A program made the translations under genes and the position numbers. From Prolixibacter sp. NT017 (lineage in GTDB: Bacteria > Bacteroidota > Bacteroidia > Bacteroidales > Prolixibacteraceae): 64,000 nucleotides of DNA. Location: assembly GCF_009617875.1 (NCBI RefSeq), contig NZ_BLAV01000001.1:3658001-3722000 (forward strand). Reading direction: 5' to 3'. The notes beneath the pieces were generated by a model that was not told the origin of the DNA, ran no database searches, and was given only the letters and a program-made list of their open reading frames with translations. Positions 44,002 to 52,559 of this stretch are shown in pieces; the first letter of the stretch is position 1; each line of letters begins with the position of its first letter.

Positions 44002-45009
44002 ATGAAAAAAATAACTCTGCTTGCACTGTTTGTGGGACTGCTGTTTATGGCAGGATGTGCCCCGAAAACACAGAAATATGTATACAACGAAGGCACCGTT
44101 TACACCACGCTTTATCACTTCATCTATTCGAGTCCTGACGGAAAAGATTTTAAGGACTCAATAGAATTAAAAATGAACGAATTCGGAAACTCGCTTTCCA
44201 CCTTCATTCCCACTTCCACCATTTCACGTATCAACAAGAATGACTCGACGGTGAAAGTAGATCCTTATTTCCGGAAATGTTTCCTGAAAGCTGAAGAGGT
44301 TTCGAAAAAAACCAATGGTGCTTTTGATATGACTGTTGCTCCACTGGTCAATGCATGGGGATTTGGGTTTACCAAGAAAGACAGTATCTCGAAGCAACTA
44401 ATCGACAGTTTGATGCAGACGGTCGGCTACCAAAAGGTGAAGCTGGTCGGCGATAAAATTGTTAAGGAAAACCCGAATACGATGCTCGATGCCAGCGCTA
44501 TCTCAAAAGGTGAAGCTGTTGATATGGTTTGTGATTTTCTGGCCTCGCATGGTTGCAAAAATTACATGGTGGAAATCGGCGGAGAAGTACGGGCACATGG
44601 CGTAAATGCCAAAGGAGAAACCTGGCGCATCGGGATTAATAAGCCCAACAACAAGGGATTGTACGACGACAACGACCTGGAGGATGTCATTCACCTCAAA
44701 GACAAAGCACTGGCCACTTCGGGAAATTATCGCAATTTCTATGTGAAAGATGGCAAACGGTACGCGCACACCATCGACCCGCATACGGGTTACCCGGTTC
44801 AGCACAGTCTGCTTAGCTCGAGTGTACTCGCTAATAACTGCATGACCGCCGATGCTTATGCCACCGCTTTCATGGTAATGGGTGTTGAAAAAGCCAAAAA
44901 GATTGTGGAAAACGATCCGAATCTGGAGGCGTATTTCATCTACGCCGGCGACAACAACATGAATATGGTTTGGTATTCCAAAGGTTTTAAAAACCTCATC
45001 ATAAAATAA
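44002..45009 (+). CDS. apbE: FAD:protein FMN transferase (ApbE lipoprotein)
   Basis: A 335-residue exported lipoprotein: signal MKKITLLALFVGLLFMAGC with the lipobox cysteine at residue 19. Family motifs: NEFGNSLSTFIPTSTISRIN, GAFDMTVAPLVNAWGFG, LDASAISKGEAVDMVCDFL (FAD-binding), YMVEIGGEVRAHG and RYAHTIDPHTGYPVQ, with Asp and His for Mg and FAD, then SSVLANNCMTADAYATAFMVMG. ApbE moves FMN from FAD to Thr in SGAT-type motifs of NqrB and NqrC, both encoded at the left of this window. Own promoter and terminator. Confidence 0.96.
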   Translation: MKKITLLALFVGLLFMAGCAPKTQKYVYNEGTVYTTLYHFIYSSPDGKDFKDSIELKMNEFGNSLSTFIPTSTISRINKNDSTVKVDPYFRKCFLKAEEVSKKTNGAFDMTVAPLVNAWGFGFTKKDSISKQLIDSLMQTVGYQKVKLVGDKIVKENPNTMLDASAISKGEAVDMVCDFLASHGCKNYMVEIGGEVRAHGVNAKGETWRIGINKPNNKGLYDDNDLEDVIHLKDKALATSGNYRNFYVKDGKRYAHTIDPHTGYPVQHSLLSSSVLANNCMTADAYATAFMVMGVEKAKKIVENDPNLEAYFIYAGDNNMNMVWYSKGFKNLIIK

Positions 45010-45035
45010 CTATCGGAGTTCATCCGAAAAGAAGT

Positions 45036-45067
45036 CCCGCAGCGTCAAGGTCGCTGCGGGATTTTTT
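45036..45067 (+). terminator. Terminator after apbE
   Basis: CCCGCAGCG (45036-45044) and CGCTGCGGG (45052-45060) form a perfect 9-bp stem with loop TCAAGGT, followed by six Ts. Confidence 0.93.
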
Positions 45068-45073
45068 ATGCCA

Positions 45074-47293
45074 TCAGTTTTTCAGCACTTTCGTTACCAT
45101 GGGCCGCTGATTCTGCTGCCACACTTTCAGAAAATAAATTCCCCTGGAAAGCTTCGGAAGAGATATACTGAAATGGTCCTGTTTTTCAGCTCCCGGTGTT
45201 CTTTCCGCCCGGTACACCATCTGCCCTTGCGAAGACCACAGTTCAATCTGCATCGGTCTTCTGCCAATCGTTTCAACCGAAAGGTTAATCTGCTCGGCAA
45301 ATGGATTGGGATAGGCATGAATTCCTGTCCCCGCCAGTGAAGGTCGTTCTTCTATCCCAGTTTCCAACAGCCATTGTGTATCCATCCAATCGAGACGATC
45401 CTGCAACCAATCCTTCAGGTAATTAACCTCGGAAACATAGGACGAACCGACAAAAGCATTCGGCCAAACATACTGCCCAATGATCGGCCAACGTTTAAAG
45501 TTACGATCGATAGCATCTCCCAGCATCGTTACCTGCTCGTTGATATAATTGCTTAGCGAGTCGTTGTTAAAGAAACTGTTCCGCAATTCTGTCCAGCGGT
45601 CAAATAAAGCTTTTCGGTAAGGCTCATCCTGCATTAACCGGAACCACCAATGCATGCAATTAGGCTCATCGGGTCCGAAGTGAGTGTACACCCATTGATC
45701 GGTTGCCAGAAAATCCGGTGCATAATCCACATTACCGTATGCCAGATTAAAATCCCACAATGGGCCGGCAAAAAGCTTCCCGCCGTTCGAATCCTTCTTC
45801 TTGTAAAAATAGGCGCTATAACGGTACGCATCCACGTTGTTACCCAACTCCGACATGATCTGAATATCGATGAACGAAGTAATGTCGATGTATTTCGGAT
45901 AGCCGTTCACCGGGTCTGCAAACTGGTCGCCATTGAGCATGTTTTCGAACCCGGTGATGAAATCCTGGATGTAACCTCTCTGCTCGGTAACAATATCTTC
46001 TGCCTTTGGGTAGTAATAGGAAAAGGCATACCGCCGGGCATTCATAAACGTCGTTTGCGGATACGAATAGAAGTAATCATTCGCGGTAAGTCCATCTAGT
46101 TTGTCTACACGGACAATATATCCACCGGTCAAATCGTCGCCCGAAATTTCTTCTTCTTTCAGTTTATTGATGTCGACCCGGTTTTTATCACGCTTTATTT
46201 TTTCGATCAACAGATAAACGCCGTTGTAATTGCCATTCAGATAAACTTCGCAAAAGCGAAAACGCGGTTGCCATTGCCCCAACTTTGCACCAAAATAGTA
46301 GGTCAGTGCATTCCGTAACATCGTTTTGTCGCTGTAGGGAGCATACAAAACCCAATCACTCTCCTCCGGCATTCCCAGTAAAGTCACTGTAGAATCTTCA
46401 CCAGCCTCATTACGGACTTCGACGGAATATGATTTTTTCGGAAACATCTGGGATGATTGTCCGCGAATCTCAATACCAATATCTCCGTCGTAGTCCGTTG
46501 GCTCATCGTAAATGGAATTCTTTGCTCCTTCCCCGTTGTTGATAACCTGCATCTTCGCCATGATTTTGGGCTCATCTGGAATTGTTTGTCCTTCTGTGCT
46601 TATCATGATCAAAGGAAGATAGGAAAACTCTTCTGCGGGTTCGGTAAACCAGGATGGAACCGGACGATAATCATTACTTGTGTCGGTAATGTCCAAACTC
46701 AACCAAGTAGAAGAGGATAAATCGCTTGAAGTAGCATTGGCGTTATGTACCTGCAAAGCCAGAATATTTTTCCCGTTAAGAAGATATTGCTTTAAGCTGT
46801 CGCGATGAATCAGAAATGAAGGCGGAACACCTCCCTGCGGAATCTGTGCTTCGTAGTCGTACGAATCAGCAAATTGATCATGCGGAGGACGAACTCCTGG
46901 CGTACCTATATTGGCACGGGCAATCTCATGTCCATTCAGGTAAGCTACAAATCCATCGTCAAAATCAACATGCAAAACGGCTCGTCCAACTGCCGCCGAA
47001 TCGACAATATTAAATTCAGTGCGCATGTATACCGAGGTGCAGGAAGGAATCACCGTCCCGTCATCGTTATCGCCGTAACCAATACCTCCGGGACCTTGCT
47101 CCCACCTCGAATCATCGAAGTTCAAATCGGCCCAGCTAAGCGGCGGTTCGGAAGTGCCAATGAAATAGTGCCATGTATCATCGTCGTAAACAACCGATTC
47201 CCAATGGTCAACATCCTGTGCCGACAATCGGCTGACTACAACCACAAGCAAAAACATAACAGCTAACGTGAAAGAGACACGAATGGAAAGCAT
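45074..47293 (-). CDS. CotH kinase-family surface protein with T9SS sorting domain
   Basis: A 739-residue exported protein. Signal peptide at residues 5-25; an N-terminal beta-sandwich, carbohydrate-binding-like part (about 28-205, with VDFDDGFVAYLNGHEIARANI); CotH domain (about 230-610) with EIRGQSSQMFPKKSYSVEVR, WVLYAPYSDKTMLRNAL and the active-site GPLWDFNLAYGNVD; then a C-terminal type A sorting domain (about 655-739: GIHAYPNPFAEQINLSVE, SRGIYFLKVWQ, MVTKVLKN) that directs export by T9SS and surface anchoring or release. CotH proteins phosphorylate other proteins in spores; the target here is unknown. Confidence 0.9.
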   Translation of the reverse strand: MLSIRVSFTLAVMFLLVVVVSRLSAQDVDHWESVVYDDDTWHYFIGTSEPPLSWADLNFDDSRWEQGPGGIGYGDNDDGTVIPSCTSVYMRTEFNIVDSAAVGRAVLHVDFDDGFVAYLNGHEIARANIGTPGVRPPHDQFADSYDYEAQIPQGGVPPSFLIHRDSLKQYLLNGKNILALQVHNANATSSDLSSSTWLSLDITDTSNDYRPVPSWFTEPAEEFSYLPLIMISTEGQTIPDEPKIMAKMQVINNGEGAKNSIYDEPTDYDGDIGIEIRGQSSQMFPKKSYSVEVRNEAGEDSTVTLLGMPEESDWVLYAPYSDKTMLRNALTYYFGAKLGQWQPRFRFCEVYLNGNYNGVYLLIEKIKRDKNRVDINKLKEEEISGDDLTGGYIVRVDKLDGLTANDYFYSYPQTTFMNARRYAFSYYYPKAEDIVTEQRGYIQDFITGFENMLNGDQFADPVNGYPKYIDITSFIDIQIMSELGNNVDAYRYSAYFYKKKDSNGGKLFAGPLWDFNLAYGNVDYAPDFLATDQWVYTHFGPDEPNCMHWWFRLMQDEPYRKALFDRWTELRNSFFNNDSLSNYINEQVTMLGDAIDRNFKRWPIIGQYVWPNAFVGSSYVSEVNYLKDWLQDRLDWMDTQWLLETGIEERPSLAGTGIHAYPNPFAEQINLSVETIGRRPMQIELWSSQGQMVYRAERTPGAEKQDHFSISLPKLSRGIYFLKVWQQNQRPMVTKVLKN

Positions 47294-47559
47294 GATTGGT
47301 TAATTGTTTGGTTTAGATTAGTTCTGAAATCAAGGTAAAAATAACAAAATCTCAAAATCTTAACTCCGGAAAGTTTCTTGTTCCCGACATAATAGAAGAC
47401 CTTTGATAAATATAACCGAAATTACTTTTCCATTTAGTCAGAATTCCCTGTTCTAAATAGTGGGTACCACTTGACTTCTTATCTGTTTCGCCTTATTTTT
47501 AATTAATAATAACATTCCCCTCCCCGGAGTTCACCATTCACCAGTGAAACGAAATACCT

Positions 47560-48372
47560 ATGAAGTATTTTTACCTTGTTGTCCTGCTTTTTTCTGCCCA
47601 TACTATTTTAGCCAGCTCGTTACCACGACCGGTTGAATTGTCCGCCCCAATTTTGGTAAAAGACTGGCAAAACGGAAGAGCGGTGAACGTTACCCTGGAA
47701 ATCGATACACTTTCTCCGACTCATTTTTTCCTGGAGATTGCCAAAATCGACGGCCAACTATTACGTCAGGTGCGTTTTTACGGGGCCGGAGAAAAGGTTT
47801 CTCTCGACAATCTCTCTCACAAGCTGAATAAGAAAAAAGTGGTAGAAGACGGTATTTTCAAACAATGGTACCCCAATGGCAACCTCTACTCGACGGAGAC
47901 ATTTCAAATGGGGGTTCGGGCCGGAATCAAAATAGTCTACCATTCTAACGGAGAAAAAGAATTCTATTGCGTTTACGATCCACCGGGGTTCATCTCCGAG
48001 CTTCATTCATATACCCGAACAGGCAAAGAGGTAAATGTGAATAAATACCTCGACAACAAAATTTATAGCAAAGTAGACCGGGAACCCCAATTCCCGAAAG
48101 GTGAAACAGCACTACGTCTGTACATCAACCAACATATCAACTACCCCGAAGAAGCTTTGAAAAAGGGGATCGTCGGCGAAGTTGTCGTTGCGTTTGTGGT
48201 CGACGAAAACGGACGAATTATCGACCCGGAGGTTGAAAAATCTCCCAGTCAGCTTCTTTCACAGGAAGCAATTCGTATGGTCAGCCACATGCCACGATGG
48301 CAGCCGGGGTTCCTGGCAGGTTATCCCGTCAAATCGCGAAAGACTGTTTCTATTATGTTCCGGGCTTTCTAA
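47560..48372 (+). CDS. Secreted TonB C-terminal domain protein with MORN/YwqK-like repeat
   Basis: A 270-residue exported protein. Signal peptide MKYFYLVVLLFSAHTILAS; a middle part (about 95-165) with FKQWYPNGNLYSTETFQMG and KIVYHSNGEKEFYCVYD, the MORN-like toxin-antitoxin-style YwqK repeat; a TonB-type C-terminal domain (about 175-270) with INYPEEALKKGIVGEVVVAF, VDENGRIIDPEVEKSPS and MPRWQPGFLAGYPV. Unlike true TonB there is no Pro-rich spanning region and the only hydrophobic segment looks cleavable, so energy transduction is doubtful. Such fused proteins are common in Bacteroidota. Confidence 0.82.
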   Translation: MKYFYLVVLLFSAHTILASSLPRPVELSAPILVKDWQNGRAVNVTLEIDTLSPTHFFLEIAKIDGQLLRQVRFYGAGEKVSLDNLSHKLNKKKVVEDGIFKQWYPNGNLYSTETFQMGVRAGIKIVYHSNGEKEFYCVYDPPGFISELHSYTRTGKEVNVNKYLDNKIYSKVDREPQFPKGETALRLYINQHINYPEEALKKGIVGEVVVAFVVDENGRIIDPEVEKSPSQLLSQEAIRMVSHMPRWQPGFLAGYPVKSRKTVSIMFRAF

Positions 48373-48514
48373 CCTTCCCCAACCACAATTTCGTTAGCAT
48401 CTAACTTGTTACATTTCTCCCGTAGTATTCATTGTTCATGCCGAATAAAAAAAGCAATGAACCGTAAGGAAGCACTGTCTGTTCAAACACTGAACAAACA
48501 AAAACCAGAAGATA

Positions 48515-49519
48515 ATGCAGAACAGACAGATTATATTAAAGTCAAGGCCTGTTGGACGGCCAACCGGAGATAATTTTGAATTGAAAGAAATCGAAATACC
48601 AACTCCAGCCGAAGGAGAACTTTTGGTGAAATCACTCTACATTTCAGTCGATCCATACATGCGTGGCCGAATGAGCGACGCCAAGTCGTATGTCGAACCG
48701 TTCAAGGTAGGAGAACCGATTAACGGCGGTGCCGTAGCTGAAGTTGTAGAAAGTCGTCATGCTGGGTTCTCCAAAGGAGACGTCGTTGTTGGACGCCCGC
48801 TGGCCTGGCAGGAGTTGCAGGTTGTCCCAGCCGGAAACGTTAACAAAATTGACAAAAATGCGGCACCGCTAAGCTACTACCTGGGAATACTCGGTATGAC
48901 AGGAATGACCGCTTATTTTGGATTACTCGATATTGGCAAACCGAAAAAAGGTGAAACTGTTGTAGTGTCAGGTGCGGCCGGAGCAGTTGGAACTGCCGTG
49001 GGACAGATTGCTCAAATTAAGGGTAGCCGTGTGGTCGGAATCGCCGGAAGTGATGAAAAACTTCGTTACCTGAAGGACGAACTCCATTTTGATGAGGTTA
49101 TCAATTACCATGAAGAGAAGGAGATGGAAAAAGCAATTGCCGATGCGTGTCCCGACGGAGTTGACGTATACTTCGACAATGTGGGTGGCGAAATTTCAGA
49201 TGCAGTGATGGCGAACATCAACAAATTTGCACGTATCCCAGTCTGTGGACAGATTTCACTCTACAATGCTACCAGTGTTCCGACCGGCCCTCGCATACAA
49301 CCCACCATTCTCAAGAAAAGCGCGTTGATGCAAGGATTTATCATCAGCAACTACCTTGACCGTTTCCCGGAAGGAATAACCAAACTCACCGAATGGGTGA
49401 AAGAAGGGAAACTGAAACATCGCGAAACCGTTGTCAAAGGATTTGAGAAATTGCCGGAAGCTTTCATCGGACTATTCGACGGAGTGAATACCGGAAAATT
49501 AATTGTCGAAACAAAATAA
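48515..49519 (+). CDS. NADP-dependent medium-chain reductase (prostaglandin/leukotriene B4 reductase-like)
   Basis: A 334-residue zinc-free MDR enzyme: SKSLYISVDPYMRGRMSDAK-like start (LYISVDPYMRGRM), YYLGILGMTGMTAYFGLLDIG, the nucleotide-binding VVVSGAAGAVGTAVGQIAQIKG and VDVYFDNVGGEISDAVM. The subgroup (CurA, alkenal double bond reductases) reduces enones with NADPH. It is 20 bases upstream of an Old Yellow Enzyme gene, another enone reductase class, so the pair may handle reactive carbonyls. Confidence 0.92.
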   Translation: MQNRQIILKSRPVGRPTGDNFELKEIEIPTPAEGELLVKSLYISVDPYMRGRMSDAKSYVEPFKVGEPINGGAVAEVVESRHAGFSKGDVVVGRPLAWQELQVVPAGNVNKIDKNAAPLSYYLGILGMTGMTAYFGLLDIGKPKKGETVVVSGAAGAVGTAVGQIAQIKGSRVVGIAGSDEKLRYLKDELHFDEVINYHEEKEMEKAIADACPDGVDVYFDNVGGEISDAVMANINKFARIPVCGQISLYNATSVPTGPRIQPTILKKSALMQGFIISNYLDRFPEGITKLTEWVKEGKLKHRETVVKGFEKLPEAFIGLFDGVNTGKLIVETK

Positions 49520-49539
49520 AACCCCCAGGAAATAAGAAT

Positions 49540-50676
49540 ATGAATCCTAAATATGCTTCCCTTTGGGAACCGTTCCGTTTACCGGTTTCCGGAATTGATT
49601 TGAAAAACCGAATCATGATGGCCCCCATGACAACCTGGTCCGGCAACTCCGACGGCACCGTTTCGGACGCCGAAATTGAATACTACAAAAAACGCTCAGG
49701 CGGTGTTGGCGTAGTCGCTACTGCCTGCGCCTACGTCCAGCCCCAAGGCAAGGCATTTTCAGGCCAAATCGGGGTACATTCTGATGACATGCTTCCCAGC
49801 CTGAAACGGATTACCCAGACCATCCAGAAGGAAGGTGCCAAAGCAATTCTGCAAATCCATCACGGAGGAAGAATGTGTCCTCCCGGTGAAGTGCCGGACG
49901 GTCAACCCGTGAGTGCGAGCGCTGTTGCGGCCGAACGCGAAGGAGCTGTCGTTCCGCGGGCCATGACCGAAGAAGAAATTCTGGCCGCCATCAAAGCTTA
50001 TGGGAATGCCACGCGACTGGCGATTCTCGCTGGCTTCGACGGGGTGGAAATTCATGGAGCCAACACGTATTTGATTCAGCAGTTCTTTTCACCGCACTCT
50101 AATCGACGGACCGACGAATGGGGCGGTACACTGGAAAAACGGATGAAATTTCCGCTGGCAGTAGTCGACGATGTTTTGAAAAATGTCAAGCAATACGCTA
50201 CATCTCCTTTTGCGGTTGGTTACAGGCTTTCGCCCGAAGAGGTGGAAGAACCGGGAATTACCATCGAAGACACATTTCAACTAGTTGATGCCTTGGCTGA
50301 AAAGCCGTTGGACTACCTGCATATTTCGACACTCAATTTCTGGGGTGGTTCCATGCGTGATGAATCAGATGAATGCTCGCGCACCACGTTAATACAGGAA
50401 CGCGTTGGCAACAAAATTCCGGTTATCGGAGTAGGTTCTCTTCACACCCCGGATGATGTACTGAAAGTCGTAGAAGAAGGGAACGTACCGCTGGTAGCGT
50501 TGGGACGTGAATTACTAATGGAACCGGAATGGGTACAGAAAGCTCAGAATGGTTCGGCAGACAAAATACGAACAACGCTTTCGGTTCACGACCAGGAAGA
50601 ATTGGTGATTCCGGACAACCTGTGGCACGGTTTAATAACCCGTAAAGGCTGGTTGCCGGTTGTAGACAACGAATAA
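49540..50676 (+). CDS. NADH:flavin oxidoreductase of the Old Yellow Enzyme family
   Basis: A 378-residue FMN TIM-barrel enzyme. FRLPVSGIDLKNRIMMAPMT, AILQIHHGGRMCPP (substrate-binding His pair), GFDGVEIHGANTYLIQQFFSP, HSNRRTDEWGGTLEKRMKFPL and VALGRELLMEPEWVQKA (FMN phosphate site). It has the single-domain length of OYE, without the Fe-S and FAD/NADH domains of 2,4-dienoyl-CoA reductase. Co-transcribed with the preceding MDR reductase. Confidence 0.93.
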   Translation: MNPKYASLWEPFRLPVSGIDLKNRIMMAPMTTWSGNSDGTVSDAEIEYYKKRSGGVGVVATACAYVQPQGKAFSGQIGVHSDDMLPSLKRITQTIQKEGAKAILQIHHGGRMCPPGEVPDGQPVSASAVAAEREGAVVPRAMTEEEILAAIKAYGNATRLAILAGFDGVEIHGANTYLIQQFFSPHSNRRTDEWGGTLEKRMKFPLAVVDDVLKNVKQYATSPFAVGYRLSPEEVEEPGITIEDTFQLVDALAEKPLDYLHISTLNFWGGSMRDESDECSRTTLIQERVGNKIPVIGVGSLHTPDDVLKVVEEGNVPLVALGRELLMEPEWVQKAQNGSADKIRTTLSVHDQEELVIPDNLWHGLITRKGWLPVVDNE

Positions 50677-50712
50677 AAACGAATGGAGGGAGAACACATG
50701 TTTCCCCTCTTT

Positions 50713-51711
50713 TTATTTCTTGTAGTTCACGGAGCGCGGACTGAGCCAAGTTCCCCGGAAAGGTGCCAGGAAATAGTAGGCCAGCAAGCGGCGATACAAA
50801 TGGGTGTACTGGTTTAACCGCCGAACGAAGAAAAACGGAAGTCCGAAAATGGCGGGTACTAATTTTCCCAGAAGGACACCTGTCATGACCACGAAATGCA
50901 GACCGGCAGCAGATAAACCGCGGTAGTGCCGCGAGAGATAAACGTGCCTGGAAATAATGACTTCCGATTTGGTTAGCGCCGTAACCCTCGGATTGATGCG
51001 CGTGGCTCCTCCGTGGTTGTGAATAATTGAAACGTGGTTATGCAAAGCCACTTTCCCCCCGGCATCGGTTGCTCGTTTGCACAAGTCGACATCTTCATAG
51101 TACAACCAGTAATCGTCATTCCAGCCGCCCAACTCTTCGAACTGCTGCTTCGAAATCATCACCACCGAACCGGAAACCCAATCCGGATAAATAATCTTCT
51201 TTTCAGACGAAAAACGCGCTGCCAACTCGGTTTTTTTCACTTTCCGGTAGACCGCACGCAATATTCCGCTTAGCGTGAATAACGTGGGAAAAAATCCAAA
51301 AGGGCGTTCTTCGCGACCGTCGCTGTTTTTCTGTCCGCAGGAAAGAATGGTTATTGGAGCTTCACGCCGAATAGTTGCCAGCAATTCCTTTACTGCTTCT
51401 TCTGACGCAACTGTGTCGGGATTCAGAAAGAGGAAATACTCACCGGTTGAAACGTTGGCTCCCAGGTTGCATCCGCTTGAAAAACCATTGTTACCACTAT
51501 TCAGATGAAAACGGAACTCCGGAAATCGTTGTTGAAAAGCCTCCAACTTGCCATCATTCGAGCAGTTATCGACCACATTCACCTCGAAAGAGAATTCCTC
51601 TCCACTAAAGTTTTTTAGGGCTTCCAAGCAATTCTCCAAATGTTTCCACCCCCGGTAATTGACTATAATTATGGACAAATCAACCAAAGCACAACAGTTT
51701 GTTTGCGTCAC
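50713..51711 (-). CDS. Family 2 (rhamnosyltransferase-type) glycosyltransferase
   Basis: A 332-residue GT-A enzyme. LSIIIVNYRGWKHLENCLEAL, VVDNCSNDG, LNSGNNGFSSGCNLGANVS, YFLFLNPDTVASEEA and YWLYYEDVDLCKRATDAGG give the D-x-D and catalytic regions of WbbL-like transferases; one C-terminal hydrophobic patch (about 270-290) suggests membrane contact. The acceptor and sugar are not known. Single gene, convergent with the OYE gene. Confidence 0.9.
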   Translation of the reverse strand: MTQTNCCALVDLSIIIVNYRGWKHLENCLEALKNFSGEEFSFEVNVVDNCSNDGKLEAFQQRFPEFRFHLNSGNNGFSSGCNLGANVSTGEYFLFLNPDTVASEEAVKELLATIRREAPITILSCGQKNSDGREERPFGFFPTLFTLSGILRAVYRKVKKTELAARFSSEKKIIYPDWVSGSVVMISKQQFEELGGWNDDYWLYYEDVDLCKRATDAGGKVALHNHVSIIHNHGGATRINPRVTALTKSEVIISRHVYLSRHYRGLSAAGLHFVVMTGVLLGKLVPAIFGLPFFFVRRLNQYTHLYRRLLAYYFLAPFRGTWLSPRSVNYKK

Positions 51712-51913
51712 GAAAATATAAATTTAACTCATTGAAGTTGGCAAGAATCTCACTTATTGACTTTTTCATGTACAAAAAACACTCATCTACTCTACATTCA
51801 GAAAGCTGACAATCTGTCCTTTGCCCTCAAATTTCAATTTATTATCCCCGGAAATGAGAGCGAATTATGGATTCTTTGTTTAAATTACGCCGTATTTTGT
51901 ATCGAAGAGAAAG

Positions 51914-52246
51914 ATGTATCGCAACCTTATTGCGTTATTGACCGTAGGCATTTTACTCACTGTATTGGGCATTGACACCAGTTGGGGTAATGAAAATCAC
52001 ACGGTTCGTCCGGAAACAAGTTCGCATTCCGGAACAATCTCTCACATCCTCTCACCATCCATTATTTTTGAAAGCGGTGTTACTGATTTTCCCGGAACGG
52101 AAAGTCAATCACTGCCGGTAATGGTCCGCCTTGCCGGGAACACCAAATCGACTTTTAACTTTCAAACTTTCCCGAATGCACTCCGCCAGCCTTTCATCAC
52201 CCGGAAAAGGCCGATATACATCATGGTGAAGTGCCTTCGAAATTAG
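51914..52246 (+). CDS. Small exported hypothetical protein
   Basis: A 110-residue frame with a good signal peptide (MYRNLIALLTVGILLTVLGIDTSWG) and no recognised domain afterwards; the mature part is Ser/Thr/Pro-rich and ends in a short basic, hydrophobic tail. It is preceded by a TTTG and TATTTTG promoter-like pair. The absence of a competing gene on either strand and the signal sequence make it plausible; coding bias is only moderate. A 202-base gap before it holds nothing else. Confidence 0.5.
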   Translation: MYRNLIALLTVGILLTVLGIDTSWGNENHTVRPETSSHSGTISHILSPSIIFESGVTDFPGTESQSLPVMVRLAGNTKSTFNFQTFPNALRQPFITRKRPIYIMVKCLRN

Positions 52247-52337
52247 CGTGATCACATCATACGAATGGAGAAAAAGTCCCGGAGATGACCTTTCCGGGAA
52301 GAATATTGATGTATCGTTAATTGAAAAAAATAAAGAG

Positions 52338-52481
52338 ATGGAAAAACAAGAAGTACAAAAGGAAAACAGTGCAGAAAACGGCAAAAAACATTTCAGCAAA
52401 GACATCATTTTAATGGTGGCTGTTATTGCCGGACTCATCATTGTTCTGGTAGTCATCAAACATTTGATGGGACTCCAGTAA
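52338..52481 (+). CDS. Small single-pass membrane protein (47 aa)
   Basis: The first half is highly charged (MEKQEVQKENSAENGKKH) and the second half is one hydrophobic helix (IILMVAVIAGLIIVLVVI) with a short end HLMGLQ. The frame is open 30 codons further up, but the ATG at 52338 has AAAGAG directly before it. No family recognised. It sits between the small exported protein gene and a terminator. Confidence 0.55.
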   Translation: MEKQEVQKENSAENGKKHFSKDIILMVAVIAGLIIVLVVIKHLMGLQ

Positions 52482-52509
52482 AAACTCCGGTTTTTGATTA
52501 AAGCATAAA

Positions 52510-52543
52510 AAAGGCGCCATACAAACCGGCGCCTTTCTCTTTT
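52510..52543. terminator. Bidirectional terminator between the small membrane protein and the S41 protease gene
   Basis: AAAGGCGCC (52510-52518) pairs perfectly with GGCGCCTTT (52528-52536), with A-rich and T-rich flanks on each side. Confidence 0.88.
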
Positions 52544-52559
52544 GAAATAACTCTTTCAG

